Shown here one piece after another: positions 26,017-35,748 of a stretch of 64,000 nt of DNA (its first letter is position 1; each line of letters opens with the position of its first letter). The position numbers and the translations under genes are program-made. The notes beneath the pieces are model-generated. The model was given only the letters and a program-made list of their open reading frames with translations, did no database searches and was not told where the DNA came from. This stretch comes from an uncultured Neptuniibacter sp. (GTDB taxonomy: Bacteria; Pseudomonadota; Gammaproteobacteria; Pseudomonadales; Balneatricaceae): assembly GCF_947498015.1 (NCBI RefSeq), contig NZ_CANMIR010000015.1:1-64000 (forward strand). The letters are read 5' to 3'.

Positions 26017-26943
26017 ATGTCCTCAGGGCTGAAAAGGCTCACTGGCGCTTCTGATCTATCTGCCAATCTGTCACATCATATTGCTCCGGCTCTGTTTGTC
26101 TGGTTGTGGAGTACCGGTTTTATTGGTGCTAAATATGGCTTGCCCTATGCGGAGCCATTCACCCTGCTCCTGATCCGTATGCTGATTACGCTACTGTGCC
26201 TCGGTGGATTAATCTGGTGGATGAAACCTCAGTGGCCAGGTCCAAAAGCTACGTTGCACACAGCAATCACAGGCATACTGGTCCATGGTTTCTACCTGGG
26301 AGGTGTGTTCTATGCGATTGTCGGTCAGATGCCAGCTGGCATCGTATCGCTCATCGTTGGACTGCAACCTTTAATAACCGCTTTAGCTGCGATCCTTCTA
26401 CTTAATGAACGGGTCTCTATAAGGCAGTGGTTCGGACTCAGTCTGGGATTGATAGGTGTAGGCCTTGTCATGCTGGAGAAGATGACCGAAGCGGATCCTC
26501 TGACTGCGTTTCCCCTCTGGACCATCGGTTGGGCCTTGATTGCACTGTTCGGTATCTCTGTGGGAACGGTGTATCAAAAACGGTTTGGCAGTAGCGTATC
26601 TCTACTACCAAGTACGTTTATTCAATACTGTGCTGCTTCTCTATTTTTTGCTATTGGTGCCTTTGCAGTTGAAACCCGGGAAGTTATCTGGGATATGCAA
26701 CTGATACTGGCGATGGGCTGGCTGGTACTCGGGTTATCGGTTGGCGCGATACTATTATTAATGCAGCTGATAAGAAAAGGGGCAGCCTCTCAGATAGCCA
26801 GTTTGTTCTATCTGGTCCCACCAGTCACCGCACTGGAAGCCTATATCCTCTTTGATGAACGCTTAGGCCTATTGGCTCTCTTTGGCGGTGCACTCGCTGT
26901 AACAGGTGTTGCGTTGGTCGTCATTAAAAAGCAACCCGTTTGA
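26017..26943 (+). CDS. EamA/DMT-family transporter
   Basis: 308 residues with about ten membrane helices in two EamA halves: the first includes FVWLWSTGFIGAKYGLPYAEP and GIVSLIVGLQPLITALAAILLLNE, the second LFYLVPPVTALEAYILFDERL. DMT proteins export or exchange small metabolites. The ATG at 26017 sits seven bases after AGGAG; the ATG at 26011 is too close to that site. Convergent with the IclR gene 12 bases away. It may export an intermediate of the upstream pathway, but this is only neighbourhood inference. Confidence 0.88.
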   Translation: MSSGLKRLTGASDLSANLSHHIAPALFVWLWSTGFIGAKYGLPYAEPFTLLLIRMLITLLCLGGLIWWMKPQWPGPKATLHTAITGILVHGFYLGGVFYAIVGQMPAGIVSLIVGLQPLITALAAILLLNERVSIRQWFGLSLGLIGVGLVMLEKMTEADPLTAFPLWTIGWALIALFGISVGTVYQKRFGSSVSLLPSTFIQYCAASLFFAIGAFAVETREVIWDMQLILAMGWLVLGLSVGAILLLMQLIRKGAASQIASLFYLVPPVTALEAYILFDERLGLLALFGGALAVTGVALVVIKKQPV

Positions 26944-26955
26944 TCAGCAGCTGAA

Positions 26956-27741
26956 TTATTCGCCGGTTTCGATCACCGGTGAATTGATCAGGTCACTGAT
27001 ATCTGCAGCGGCCTGTCGTAACTGGGGTTCAAATGCCATTAAGTCCTCAAGACTTTTACGTACAACCGGTACATGGGTGTAGAGGCTGGCAACAAAATGA
27101 CCTTCAGAGTTTTTAATCGGGACAGAGCACCCGACCATACCATCCATGTACTCCTCATTATCGATACCCATCTCATTAGACCGAATATCAAGCAGTGACG
27201 CTTCAAGGGAATCAGGGTCAGTGATCGTCGCACGGGAAAACTTATCCAGTGGCAGATTACTGATCACCCGCTGACGCATATTCTTCGGTAGGAAACTCAG
27301 ATACAACTTGCCGCTCGAAGTACACCAAAGGGGGACCCTGCTACCTGTTTTCAGATTGAATTGCAGTGGCCAGCTGGATTCAACACGGTCGTAATACACC
27401 ATCTCCGTACGGTCAGGAATGGCTATCCCACAGGCCTCATCCAGCTCACGTCCCAGACGTTGCAGAATTGCCTGGCGCTGAATCTGGTAACGACTACTAT
27501 GAATCACTCCCAATGCCGTTCGATACATCCGCTCAGCCGGTACGATTTTTCCCCGCATATTCGTCTGTACATAGCCATCATCTTCAAGTTGTTGAATAAG
27601 CCTATGTAAGCTGGCCTTAGGAATGTTCAGATGGTAGGTAAGGTCTGCAGGAGACATCGGTTGCTCAGCAGTCGATACAGCTTCAATAATTTCCATAACA
27701 CGGGTCACTGAAGGGCCCCGGCCTGAACGCTGTGAGGTCAT
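26956..27741 (-). CDS. IclR-family transcriptional regulator
   Basis: 261 residues. An N-terminal winged helix (about 10-75) has RVMEIIEAVSTAEQPMSP and IPKASLHRLIQQLEDDGYV. The C-terminal IclR effector domain includes GSRVPLWCTSSGKLYL and GMVGCSVPI, where small ligands such as organic acids bind. Convergent to the DMT gene. It is the only specific regulator next to the TRAP and dehydrogenase genes and is likely to control them in response to the imported acid. Confidence 0.9.
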   Translation of the reverse strand: MTSQRSGRGPSVTRVMEIIEAVSTAEQPMSPADLTYHLNIPKASLHRLIQQLEDDGYVQTNMRGKIVPAERMYRTALGVIHSSRYQIQRQAILQRLGRELDEACGIAIPDRTEMVYYDRVESSWPLQFNLKTGSRVPLWCTSSGKLYLSFLPKNMRQRVISNLPLDKFSRATITDPDSLEASLLDIRSNEMGIDNEEYMDGMVGCSVPIKNSEGHFVASLYTHVPVVRKSLEDLMAFEPQLRQAAADISDLINSPVIETGE

Positions 27742-27850
27742 ACTTTTCTCTTTTCGGAACGTGGAGTCTTATTATGAAACAAAGCGACAGGTATCACAAT
27801 GCAGACACCACCTTGCAAGCTGAATCAGAATAAAATTACCGACGCTGCCC

Positions 27851-27885
27851 GAGCTTGATAAGTCCCTTCCCGACTTATCAAGCTC
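27851..27885 (-). terminator. strong hairpin after the nhaD-like gene
   Basis: A perfect 14-bp stem (GAGCTTGATAAGTC / GACTTATCAAGCTC, loop CCTTCCC) lies 15 bases past the stop of the minus-strand antiporter gene. The following minus-strand bases (GGGCAGCGTC) lack a T-run, so its role as a terminator is plausible but not proven. The IclR promoter must lie just beyond, before 27741. Confidence 0.6.
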
Positions 27886-27899
27886 AGCGTAAACATGAG

Positions 27900-29135
27900 C
27901 TACATCATCAGATTGGCCATCAGCATCACTGCAGCATAGCCGCAGGTATAGGCAGCGAGTAACCAGTGGATAAAGCGCATATAGGTGATAAAAGAGAGTG
28001 ATTCCAGTTTACTTAACGCAATCACCCCCGCAGCAGAGCCGATAATCAGGATCGACCCTCCGACACCCACAGCATAGGTCAACCCCAACCACTGCGCCGT
28101 ATCCATCTCAACACCAGATTTAAGAATTGCAGCCGTTAATGGCACGTTATCGACTAATGCCGACAAAATACCAACAAAGTAGTTAGCCATATAGATCGGC
28201 ATCAGGCTGTACAACTGCGGTAGAAGATCCAGCACATGAAGCTCTCTGAGCATCCCCACCAGCAGGAGTACTCCGAGGAAAAACAGCAGTGTATCGAACT
28301 CGATCTCACGTACATATTCCAGGATATCGGGAGACTTCTCGCTTTTGTGGATCACCCGGTGGGTCAGAAACATAACCGATAAACCAAACAGGAATGTCAG
28401 GACCGGCGGTACCGAGAACGCCACACTCATAAACAGCGTGCCGATAATGGTCGTCAGGAAGAGTCCCGCGATCAGTTTGTCACCTGCTGCAATCGGCCGC
28501 TTAAACTTCGGCAGACTAACCTGCTCGTTGCATCCCCACATCAGGCTCACAGCTAATACCATCACACCAATGACAGCGGGAGGGATCAGCATAAACAGAT
28601 TGGTAATCGTTACCTTATCTGCCAGGAAGATCATTAGGGTTGTAACATCACCGGTGATCAGGGAGACGCCGCCAGAGTTCACCGCAAACACAATCAGAGT
28701 AGCGAACTTTAGCGTGGTCTTTTTATCCAGATTAAGCGATGACAGGAGTGATAGCATGATCAATGAGGCCGTGATGTTGTCTGCTAAAGAGGAGAACAAC
28801 AGCGCCAGCAACGCCATTAGAATCATCAGCCTGCTAATACGGATCTCGCCGGGCAGTAACCGGTACACCAACTGCGTAATCAAGCCCTGTTGGTTAAGAT
28901 AAGCAACAAACGTCATCGCAGCCATCAGGAAAAGCCAGAGGGTTGCGATATCCAGTAGCTGTTCATTCAACCCCGCTTTGAGTTCACTCAACCCTCCATG
29001 GGGGAAAACGAAGGCAAGAATCCAAACCAGTGTGCCGATAAACAGCGTTGATTTGGCTTTGTTAAGGTGGATTAGGTCCTCAATTATGATGAGGATAAAG
29101 GCCAACGCAATCAGCCCCAAGAGTAGGAATTCCAT
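27900..29135 (-). CDS. nhaD: NhaD-type sodium/proton antiporter
   Basis: 411 residues with about eleven membrane helices, of the NhaD/ArsB ion-transporter group. Characteristic charged sites inside helices are seen: SLADNITASLIM and LSALVDNVPLTAAILK. It would expel Na+ in exchange for protons, normal for a marine cell that runs a Na+-coupled TRAP system. I chose the ATG at 29135 (MEFLLLGLIALAF) behind AAGAGAG instead of an ATG at 29168, which would add a hydrophilic 11-residue leader. Divergent from the sensor kinase gene at 29449. Confidence 0.8.
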   Translation of the reverse strand: MEFLLLGLIALAFILIIIEDLIHLNKAKSTLFIGTLVWILAFVFPHGGLSELKAGLNEQLLDIATLWLFLMAAMTFVAYLNQQGLITQLVYRLLPGEIRISRLMILMALLALLFSSLADNITASLIMLSLLSSLNLDKKTTLKFATLIVFAVNSGGVSLITGDVTTLMIFLADKVTITNLFMLIPPAVIGVMVLAVSLMWGCNEQVSLPKFKRPIAAGDKLIAGLFLTTIIGTLFMSVAFSVPPVLTFLFGLSVMFLTHRVIHKSEKSPDILEYVREIEFDTLLFFLGVLLLVGMLRELHVLDLLPQLYSLMPIYMANYFVGILSALVDNVPLTAAILKSGVEMDTAQWLGLTYAVGVGGSILIIGSAAGVIALSKLESLSFITYMRFIHWLLAAYTCGYAAVMLMANLMM

Positions 29136-29448
29136 GTTTATCTCTCTTATTTTTGTGCAGGCGCACATTCTCCTCTGAACCTAGCGAAAAAGAAATAGAC
29201 TGTTAGCGTCGGCACCAAAGGTGTAACCGGGGTATTCAGATATGCTGTCAGCAATAATCCCCATAAAGAAAACCAGTTAAAACCAAGGGTCTTTGTACAT
29301 ATATCGTTCAATTCCTATGTGCAAACTACCACTTTTGGGAATAACCGAATTTTTATTCATATAAGTTTGATTTAGCCAGCTATAATTCCTGTGCAAACTT
29401 TTTCACGTTCAGCGCCTTTACGTTATTATTGTTTTTGTTGTTTGGTGA
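29136..29448. promoter_or_regulatory. divergent intergenic region with a -10 and a direct repeat
   Basis: This 313-base gap separates nhaD from the sensor kinase operon. A consensus -10 TATAAT lies at 29381-29386 on the plus strand; the best -35 (TTCATA, 29356-29361) is weak with a 19-base gap. AATTCCTATGTGCAAACT (29310-29327) recurs as AATTCCTGTGCAAACT (29384-29399), the second copy overlapping the -10. The repeat suggests two sites for a regulator. No gene is seen in this region. Confidence 0.5.
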
Positions 29449-32265
29449 ATGGAAAAACGCTTGGATACGCCTAGAAATACTCCAAAAAAGCAATCTACGT
29501 TTTGGCCAGAAAAGTCACAGGCTAACCGGATCCGCTTGGCCATTTTCGGCACCAGTTTTGTTGCGTTACTGGTGACCGCCGCGCTCTATATTTTTATTGA
29601 GATTGATACCTACAAGCGCAACCAGCTTGAGCACCTTGAAGTGATCGCTGGTATTGTCGCAACCAATGCCTCTGCAGCCATCGACTTTGAGGACTCTGAA
29701 ACGGCGCGGCTCATTATCCAATCGTTGGATGTAGAACCCGGGATACAGGAAGTATCACTGCTGCGAAGGGATGGTTCCCACCTCGCTGACTTCAACCATG
29801 TTCATACGGATGATGAGCACGACCATGAACATAAGTGGCATGAACAATATATCGATTCGCAAGAGCTTCAATATATGGAGCTGCATGACACAATGGAGAT
29901 ACTCTACCCCATTGTGGAAGGCGGAGAGTTAATCGGACACCTCTATCTCAGTACAGATATGTCTCCGCTGAATCAGAAGATCCAAGCCTATCTGCAAAGG
30001 CTACTGCTGATCGTCGTTGCGGTGATGGCCGCGATTGTCTTTATTGCTACCCGTCTGCAGAAACATATCTCCAAGCCGGTCAACACGCTGATACAGACAA
30101 TGCGTCAGGTATCGGACCAGCAGGATTACAGCCTGAGGCTGAACCATTCTGGCGACAATGAAGCAGTTCAGTTAGCCCACGAGTTCAACGAAATGCTCGA
30201 GCAGGTTGAACAGCGTGATCAGCAGCTACTGGAACATCAGAATAAGCTGGAAGCGACCGTAGAGGAGCGGACCAAAGATCTCTATCAGGCGATCGATGAA
30301 GCGCTCGCCAGTAAAGAAGCCGCAGAAGAGGCTAGCCGGGCCAAAAGTGATTTCCTTGCGACGATGAGTCATGAGATCCGCACACCGATGAATGGCGTGA
30401 TGGGAATGGCAGAACTGCTGCTGGAGACAAACCTGGATAACCAACAGCAACGCTACGCCGATACCGTACTCTCCTCTGCCAACTCGTTGATGGCAATCAT
30501 TAACGAGATCCTCGACTTCTCCAAGATGGAAGCGGGGAAACTCACGCTCGATACCCAGCCCTTCTCCTGGCTTGATCTGATAGAAGAAACCATCGAGATG
30601 CTCTATCCCAAAGCCAGCCACAAAAATTTAGACCTGCTTCTGGAGTTAAAAGATGAGCTGCCTACCGTCATTATTGGGGATGCTAATAGACTCAGGCAGG
30701 TGCTGGTCAATCTAATCGGTAATGCGATTAAATTTACTGAAGAGGGTGAAATCCGCGTTATTCTCTCACTCAGTTCATCTGAGCGTTTAAAAATTGAGGT
30801 ACAGGATACCGGTATTGGTATCGCCACCGCCTTCCAACACACTATTTTTGATGCGTTCCAACAGGTGGATGGCTCTACCACCCGACGCTATCAGGGCACC
30901 GGACTTGGTTTATCAATCTGTAAGCAGATCACCGACCTGATGAAGGGCCAGATCGGTGTTGAAAGTACCCTACATTCAGGCTCGACCTTCTGGATAGAGA
31001 TCCCGTTGGAGACCCCAAAAGAGCAGGACAGTAACAGCCAACTACCGCTGTTCGGAAAAAATATTCTCATCATTGGCCATGGTTCTGAAACAAACAGTAT
31101 TCAACTTAAACTCCAAGCAGAGGGAGTGATCTGTCAAATAGCAGAGAACGGCTATCAAGCGCTTGAAAAACTGGATCTGTTTGGCCAAAGCCACACGGTT
31201 TATGACCTTATTCTGCTCTCCAATCAATTAAATGATATGGATAGCGATGAACTACTCAATGTGCTGCATCAGGGTAATCTTCAGGAGATCCCACCCATTG
31301 TCTTAATCACCTCTGCTGAATCTAAATTGGATAGAGACCTGAACAACAGAGCTCTCATTAACAATATTCTCAACCACCCCATCACCGGTGAAGAGCTAAA
31401 ACAGGTACTGCTGGGGGCACTGAACATTCACCCCGGGCGATCATCCCTTCCTGAAGCGCAAACAGTTGAGAGCGAGCCTGCATCCAACATCACCATTCTT
31501 CTGGCCGAAGATAATCCGGTGAACCAGGAGGTTGCCAACAACATGCTCCAGGGACTGGGTTACCGGGTAATCAAAGCTGAGGATGGCAAGCAGGTTATCA
31601 ATATCCTCCAGCAGGAATCCATCGATCTGGTGCTGATGGACTGCCATATGCCTGACATCGATGGATTTGAAGCAACCCGCTGCATACGCTCTATGGAGAG
31701 CAATGATGAACGCATCCCGATTGTTGCCCTGACAGCTGATGCCCAAACAGAAACACGACACCGCTGTCTTCAGGTTGGTATGGATGACTATCTGAGCAAG
31801 CCGTTCAACCGAATGCAGCTTATCTCAATCCTGGAACGCTGGCTGCCCATAACAGGGTTTAAACCACTCAAGGAACAAACACCATCCGCTTTTGAGCAAG
31901 AAGAAGTTACCCTGATAGATACGGATGTCCTGGAGGAGATTAAAAGCTTGCAGACAGAGGGCCAACCCTCTCTATTACATAAAATTCTATCACTCTTTAT
32001 CAACTCCGCTGATGAGGTTCGAAACGACCTCCAGCAAGCTCTCTCAGATAAAGATTGCGAAGCTGTCAGCCAGATCGCTCACAGCCTTAAATCCAGTAGT
32101 GCCAATGTTGGGGCAATACCCCTGTCAGAACTCTGTTATCAACTAGAGATGGCAGGCAAAAACCGAAATATCGATGAAGTTGAGCGCCTGAATAAGCAGT
32201 TTCACCCGCTCCTTAAACAGACCACCGATATCTTAGAAGAACTCATGACTAAGGAAATCGCTTGA
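29449..32265 (+). CDS. hybrid sensor histidine kinase with CHASE8-like input, pseudo-receiver, receiver and Hpt
   Basis: 938 residues. TM1 about 31-51, a periplasmic CHASE8-like sensor about 53-180, TM2 about 184-202, then HAMP. A histidine-rich loop at residues 111-131 has seven His interleaved with Asp and Glu, a possible metal site. H-box [15 protein letters not shown] (His near 307); ATPase with [15 protein letters not shown] and [10 protein letters not shown] first receiver-like domain (about 536-650) lacks the acidic pair and phospho-Asp (LILLSNQL), so it is degenerate. The second (about 679-794) is intact ([22 protein letters not shown]). Hpt His lies near 877 in IAHSLKSSS. Its stop overlaps the receptor gene start (TGATG). 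Confidence 0.9.
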   Translation: MEKRLDTPRNTPKKQSTFWPEKSQANRIRLAIFGTSFVALLVTAALYIFIEIDTYKRNQLEHLEVIAGIVATNASAAIDFEDSETARLIIQSLDVEPGIQEVSLLRRDGSHLADFNHVHTDDEHDHEHKWHEQYIDSQELQYMELHDTMEILYPIVEGGELIGHLYLSTDMSPLNQKIQAYLQRLLLIVVAVMAAIVFIATRLQKHISKPVNTLIQTMRQVSDQQDYSLRLNHSGDNEAVQLAHEFNEMLEQVEQRDQQLLEHQNKLEATVEERTKDLYQAIDEALASKEAAEEASRAKSDFLATMSHEIRTPMNGVMGMAELLLETNLDNQQQRYADTVLSSANSLMAIINEILDFSKMEAGKLTLDTQPFSWLDLIEETIEMLYPKASHKNLDLLLELKDELPTVIIGDANRLRQVLVNLIGNAIKFTEEGEIRVILSLSSSERLKIEVQDTGIGIATAFQHTIFDAFQQVDGSTTRRYQGTGLGLSICKQITDLMKGQIGVESTLHSGSTFWIEIPLETPKEQDSNSQLPLFGKNILIIGHGSETNSIQLKLQAEGVICQIAENGYQALEKLDLFGQSHTVYDLILLSNQLNDMDSDELLNVLHQGNLQEIPPIVLITSAESKLDRDLNNRALINNILNHPITGEELKQVLLGALNIHPGRSSLPEAQTVESEPASNITILLAEDNPVNQEVANNMLQGLGYRVIKAEDGKQVINILQQESIDLVLMDCHMPDIDGFEATRCIRSMESNDERIPIVALTADAQTETRHRCLQVGMDDYLSKPFNRMQLISILERWLPITGFKPLKEQTPSAFEQEEVTLIDTDVLEEIKSLQTEGQPSLLHKILSLFINSADEVRNDLQQALSDKDCEAVSQIAHSLKSSSANVGAIPLSELCYQLEMAGKNRNIDEVERLNKQFHPLLKQTTDILEELMTKEIA

Positions 32266-34325
32266 TGAACAGCCAAGCTTTAGCACCCCATAAAATGAGA
32301 CATCGCCGTACGATCTTCCTTACATCGCTCCTGTGCCTGGGAACCAGTTTATCCTCGATAGCCTTAGCCCAGGATGATGAGCTACTGGATTTAAGCCTCG
32401 AAGCGCTGATGGATACACCTGTGGTATCACTTTCAAAGCGCTCCCAGTCGATCGCCACGGCCCCCTCTGCTGTTTACGTCATCACTCAAGAGGAGCTCAG
32501 AAACTCCGGAGCGACCAATATCCCTGATGCACTCAGAATGGTGCCGGGATTAACGGTAGCACGGATTGATGCAAACAAATGGGCGGTTTCTTCACGCGGA
32601 TTTAATGGCCGTTTCGCGAACAAACTCCTCGTCATGATCGATGGCCGTACCGTATACAATCCGGCGTTTTCCGGGGTGTACTGGGAAAATAATGATGTAG
32701 TTTTAGAAGATATTGAACGGATAGAAGTGATTCGTGGCCCTGGAGCGACCATCTGGGGTGCCAATGCGGTGAATGGGGTGATCAATATCATCACCTACCA
32801 TACAGCAGATACACAAGGGGGGGTCGCTGTTGCCAGGGTGGGTAATAATGAATCAGGATTTAGCGGACGCTATGGCGCAAAATTAGCCGAAGGCACCTAC
32901 GGACGTTTCTACGCAAAAGCCCATGAAAATGATGAGTTTAAGACGCTCTCAGGTCAGGATAGCGGTGATGATTGGGATACTCAGCGACTAGGCTTCAGAA
33001 TTGATTCACAGCGCAGCAAGAAAAGTGCGCTGATGCTTCAGGGGGAGATCCATCAGGGCGAATTTAATCAAACTCTGCGCACTCCCAGCTTTATCCCACC
33101 CTCATATACTCTTGAAGTGGATGATACTGCTGAAGCCAAAAGCGGCCACCTGTTAGCCCGTTGGGACTACACCCAATCACCAGACTCCTACTGGAGCCTA
33201 CAGGGGTACTACGATTACTTTGATCGTGATGAACTGTTCTATGAGGAGAACAGAAAGACGTTCGATCTTGATTTAACCCACAACCTGCGTTTGAACAATA
33301 ACCATCAACTGGTGTGGGGCTTGGGTTACCGTTTTCTCAGCGATGAAATCGGTAATCGAGAGATCATCCAAACCGATGTTAGCGAACGGGATCTACATCT
33401 ATACAGTGCGTTTATTCAGGATCAGATCACGCTGCAGCCCGAGCGTTTGTTCCTAACCCTGGGGACCAAGATTGAGCATAACGAATACACGGACTTTGAA
33501 ATTCAGCCAAGCGCCCGACTGTCGTGGAATATTGATGAGAGCAACTACGCCTGGGCAGCGGTTTCCAGAGCGATCAGAACGCCCTCAAGAGCCGAACGGG
33601 ACTACGATGTTTTTGCTTCTGTTAACCCTCCCAATGCCCTTAATCCATCACCTTTTATTTTGGAGCTGATTGCTGCGGGTAGCACCACCATGGATAGTGA
33701 AGAGATGACCGCCTACGAATTAGGCTATCGCTCTGTCCTCAGCCAGAATATGACGTTGGATGCCGCGCTATTTTATAACGATTACAGTAACCTCAGGTTC
33801 TTTGACTTTTCTTCTGCACCTAGCGTCTCTTTCGATCCCTATTTCCACCTCATTCAGGAAGCGATGTTCAGTAATGGCGTTAATGGCTCGACCCACGGCA
33901 TAGAGCTCTCGACAAACTGGCAGGTGAATCCGGACCTTCGCTTTGAACTCGCCTACAGCTATCAGAAAACAGATATCGATTGGCTCAGTGTCACCGATAT
34001 AACGCAAAATACCGACGCACCTGAACATCAACTCTCTCTGCGAAGCCATCAGGTACTCAGTAGTGACCTGACGCTTGATCTGTGGCTCCGTTACGTCGAC
34101 AGTATCGATCTCTTTGCCACCGGCTACTCAACGGAGATCATCAAGATCGATGATTACCTTAATCTGGATGCCCGCATCGCATGGAAGCCCCGAAGCGGTG
34201 TCGAACTCTCGCTCGTAGGCCAGAATCTTTTTGACTCACAACAGCTTGAATATATTCAGGAAACCCTGATTAACCCAACAGAAGTAGAGCGCTCTGTTTA
34301 CCTTCAGTTGAGAATGGATTTCTAA
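32265..34325 (+). CDS. TonB-dependent outer-membrane receptor
   Basis: 686 residues with a signal peptide (hydrophobic TSLLCLGTSLSSIALAQ). The N-terminus shows LLDLSLEALMDTPVVSLSKR, a TonB-box-like start found in many colicin-I-receptor-type proteins. The plug domain (about 60-170) has PSAVYVITQEELRNSG, GFNGRFANKLLVMIDGRTV and IRGPGATIWGANAVNGVINI. The barrel follows and ends in RMDF with a terminal aromatic. It imports or senses a siderophore, vitamin or carbohydrate; the ligand is not predictable. Coupled to the kinase by a one-base overlap, and two bases ahead of the YfiR gene. Confidence 0.92.
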   Translation: MNSQALAPHKMRHRRTIFLTSLLCLGTSLSSIALAQDDELLDLSLEALMDTPVVSLSKRSQSIATAPSAVYVITQEELRNSGATNIPDALRMVPGLTVARIDANKWAVSSRGFNGRFANKLLVMIDGRTVYNPAFSGVYWENNDVVLEDIERIEVIRGPGATIWGANAVNGVINIITYHTADTQGGVAVARVGNNESGFSGRYGAKLAEGTYGRFYAKAHENDEFKTLSGQDSGDDWDTQRLGFRIDSQRSKKSALMLQGEIHQGEFNQTLRTPSFIPPSYTLEVDDTAEAKSGHLLARWDYTQSPDSYWSLQGYYDYFDRDELFYEENRKTFDLDLTHNLRLNNNHQLVWGLGYRFLSDEIGNREIIQTDVSERDLHLYSAFIQDQITLQPERLFLTLGTKIEHNEYTDFEIQPSARLSWNIDESNYAWAAVSRAIRTPSRAERDYDVFASVNPPNALNPSPFILELIAAGSTTMDSEEMTAYELGYRSVLSQNMTLDAALFYNDYSNLRFFDFSSAPSVSFDPYFHLIQEAMFSNGVNGSTHGIELSTNWQVNPDLRFELAYSYQKTDIDWLSVTDITQNTDAPEHQLSLRSHQVLSSDLTLDLWLRYVDSIDLFATGYSTEIIKIDDYLNLDARIAWKPRSGVELSLVGQNLFDSQQLEYIQETLINPTEVERSVYLQLRMDF

Positions 34326-34327
34326 CG

Positions 34328-34900
34328 ATGCGATATAGCAGGGCGTCATTACGGCAGATCTGTACACAGCACTGTAAAGTGCTGTTAGCTGTTTGCGCCT
34401 TGCTGTTAACTACCCTGTCCGCACCTATTCATGCCCAAAACACGTTAAATGAAGATAAAGCGAAAGCGGTCCTCACCTTTAACTTCATTCGCTATATTAC
34501 CTGGCCCTCAGAAACATCTGATGCACAAACTAAAAATTTAAACCTCTGTATTTTGGGTGAACAAGGCTTACACAACGCGTTTAAAGCCCTTGATGGCCGA
34601 CAGATTCGCACCCACCAGCTCAATGTAATCAACCTGAATATGAATGCGGGCTTTGAGAACTGTGGTCTGATCTTCTTCGGTATCCGTGATCGCCGAATCA
34701 TCACTCAACTATTAGATGAGCTCTACGGAGAACCGGTTTTGAGCATCGGTGAACTCCCCGATTTCACTGATCGTGGCGGGATGATCAATCTGTATAAAGA
34801 GGATGGAAAATTCCGCTTTGAGATCAACCTGAAAGCCTCTGAATCAGCCAACCTCAATATCAGCGCACGCCTTCTCCAGCTCGCGCGAGTGATTGAATAA
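34328..34900 (+). CDS. YfiR-family periplasmic protein
   Basis: 190 residues with a signal peptide (VLLAVCALLLTTLSAPIHAQ) and the YfiR family (DUF4154) pattern: KAVLTFNFIRYITWP near the start of the mature part, LCILGEQG, SIGELPDFTDRGGMINLY and RFEINLKASESANLNIS with the closing LLQLARVIE. In Pseudomonas, YfiR restrains the diguanylate cyclase YfiN by binding its CHASE8-bearing periplasmic side. No YfiN or YfiB is next to it here; instead it lies with a CHASE8-like hybrid kinase and a TonB receptor. It may therefore hold that kinase inactive. Probably cotranscribed with both. Confidence 0.88.
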   Translation: MRYSRASLRQICTQHCKVLLAVCALLLTTLSAPIHAQNTLNEDKAKAVLTFNFIRYITWPSETSDAQTKNLNLCILGEQGLHNAFKALDGRQIRTHQLNVINLNMNAGFENCGLIFFGIRDRRIITQLLDELYGEPVLSIGELPDFTDRGGMINLYKEDGKFRFEINLKASESANLNISARLLQLARVIE

Positions 34901-35061
34901 CGCCCTCCAATGCTCTAGAAAAGCATAAGTTATTCTTCCCTATATAACTTTTAGGAAAATTTACATAGGCAGATTGCGCCGAAACAACTAGACTGTAGAG
35001 GCTGCATACCAGCGAGTGCAGTGTGAACAGGGAAGTTCATTCTTCCACAAGTGAGGTTGTT

Positions 35062-35376
35062 ATGAAGCTGGTAAAGGATCTTAACGAAAATGGAATTGTG
35101 TTTTACTGGATTGATGACTCCGGTGAACAGATAAGTCCTGACCTCTACTGCCTGATTGTTGCGGAAGAGTGGTGGAAAACCTACCTGTTTTCTCAATATG
35201 AGGGGGCAGAACGCCGCAAATCGATTATCGATCGACGTCATGATCTTGAAAAACGCAAGATGATGGAACGAAACCATAAATTCTCCCGACAAAATCCTCA
35301 AGGCCGGCGTAAAACTGATCAACCGATCAAAGTAGATATTGATCTGGTTAAGGAGAAACTGGAAGAGTTTCTTTAA
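35062..35376 (+). CDS. small charged protein of unknown function
   Basis: 104 residues starting at ATG 35062 behind GTGAGG. The N-terminal half (KLVKDLNENGIVFYWIDDSG, PDLYCLIVAEEWW) is compact and mixed, while the rest is highly charged with paired Arg motifs ERRKSIIDRRH and GRRKTD. No signal peptide and no family that I recognise. The double-Arg stretch resembles flexible linkers, not a known domain. Its stop abuts the stop of the convergent regulator gene (35377). Upstream bases 34901-35061 may carry its promoter. Confidence 0.75.
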   Translation: MKLVKDLNENGIVFYWIDDSGEQISPDLYCLIVAEEWWKTYLFSQYEGAERRKSIIDRRHDLEKRKMMERNHKFSRQNPQGRRKTDQPIKVDIDLVKEKLEEFL

Positions 35377-35748
35377 CTACTTACCTACCTCCTCTATCAA
35401 TCTAAGTAACTGATCAGGGTCGAGTGGTTTTTCCATTGTAGCCGTAGCCCCTAAGGTGTGAGCCAAAGAAAGATACTCCTCCTGTCCCACACGCCCGCCA
35501 CCTGAAATAGCGATAACGGGTAAGCCAGGATGCAGCTTTCCTATATTCCGAAGAAGCTCGATTCCTTCCATATTTGGCATAATAATGTCTGTAATCAGTA
35601 CATCTACTGCATTAGATGCCAAATACTTTAATGCATTAATGCCATCTTCCGCTTCTGTTACCTCAAATCCACTACGACGAAGATACTTGCAGAGGGCATA
35701 GCGAACAGCTTCATCATCATCTACAAATAAAATTTTCTTCACGTTCAC
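35377..35748 (-). CDS. single-domain response regulator (CheY-like)
   Basis: 123 residues, only a receiver domain: FVDDDEAVR acidic cluster, phospho-Asp in VLITDIIMPNMEG, Ser/Thr site in VIAISGGGR and Lys in TMEKPLD. There is no output domain, so it signals by protein contact. A GTG start at 35748 lies within the kinase end, overlapping it by 32 bases, with AGGAG upstream. It pairs with the kinase at 35717-37282, and its gene is convergent with the small charged protein. Confidence 0.9.
   Translation of the reverse strand: MNVKKILFVDDDEAVRYALCKYLRRSGFEVTEAEDGINALKYLASNAVDVLITDIIMPNMEGIELLRNIGKLHPGLPVIAISGGGRVGQEEYLSLAHTLGATATMEKPLDPDQLLRLIEEVGK

Noticed and set aside
34328..34900. Assigning the yfiBNR system
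   Set aside because: No YfiN cyclase or YfiB lipoprotein is beside it; the GGDEF protein at 15992 is soluble, far away and lacks CHASE8.
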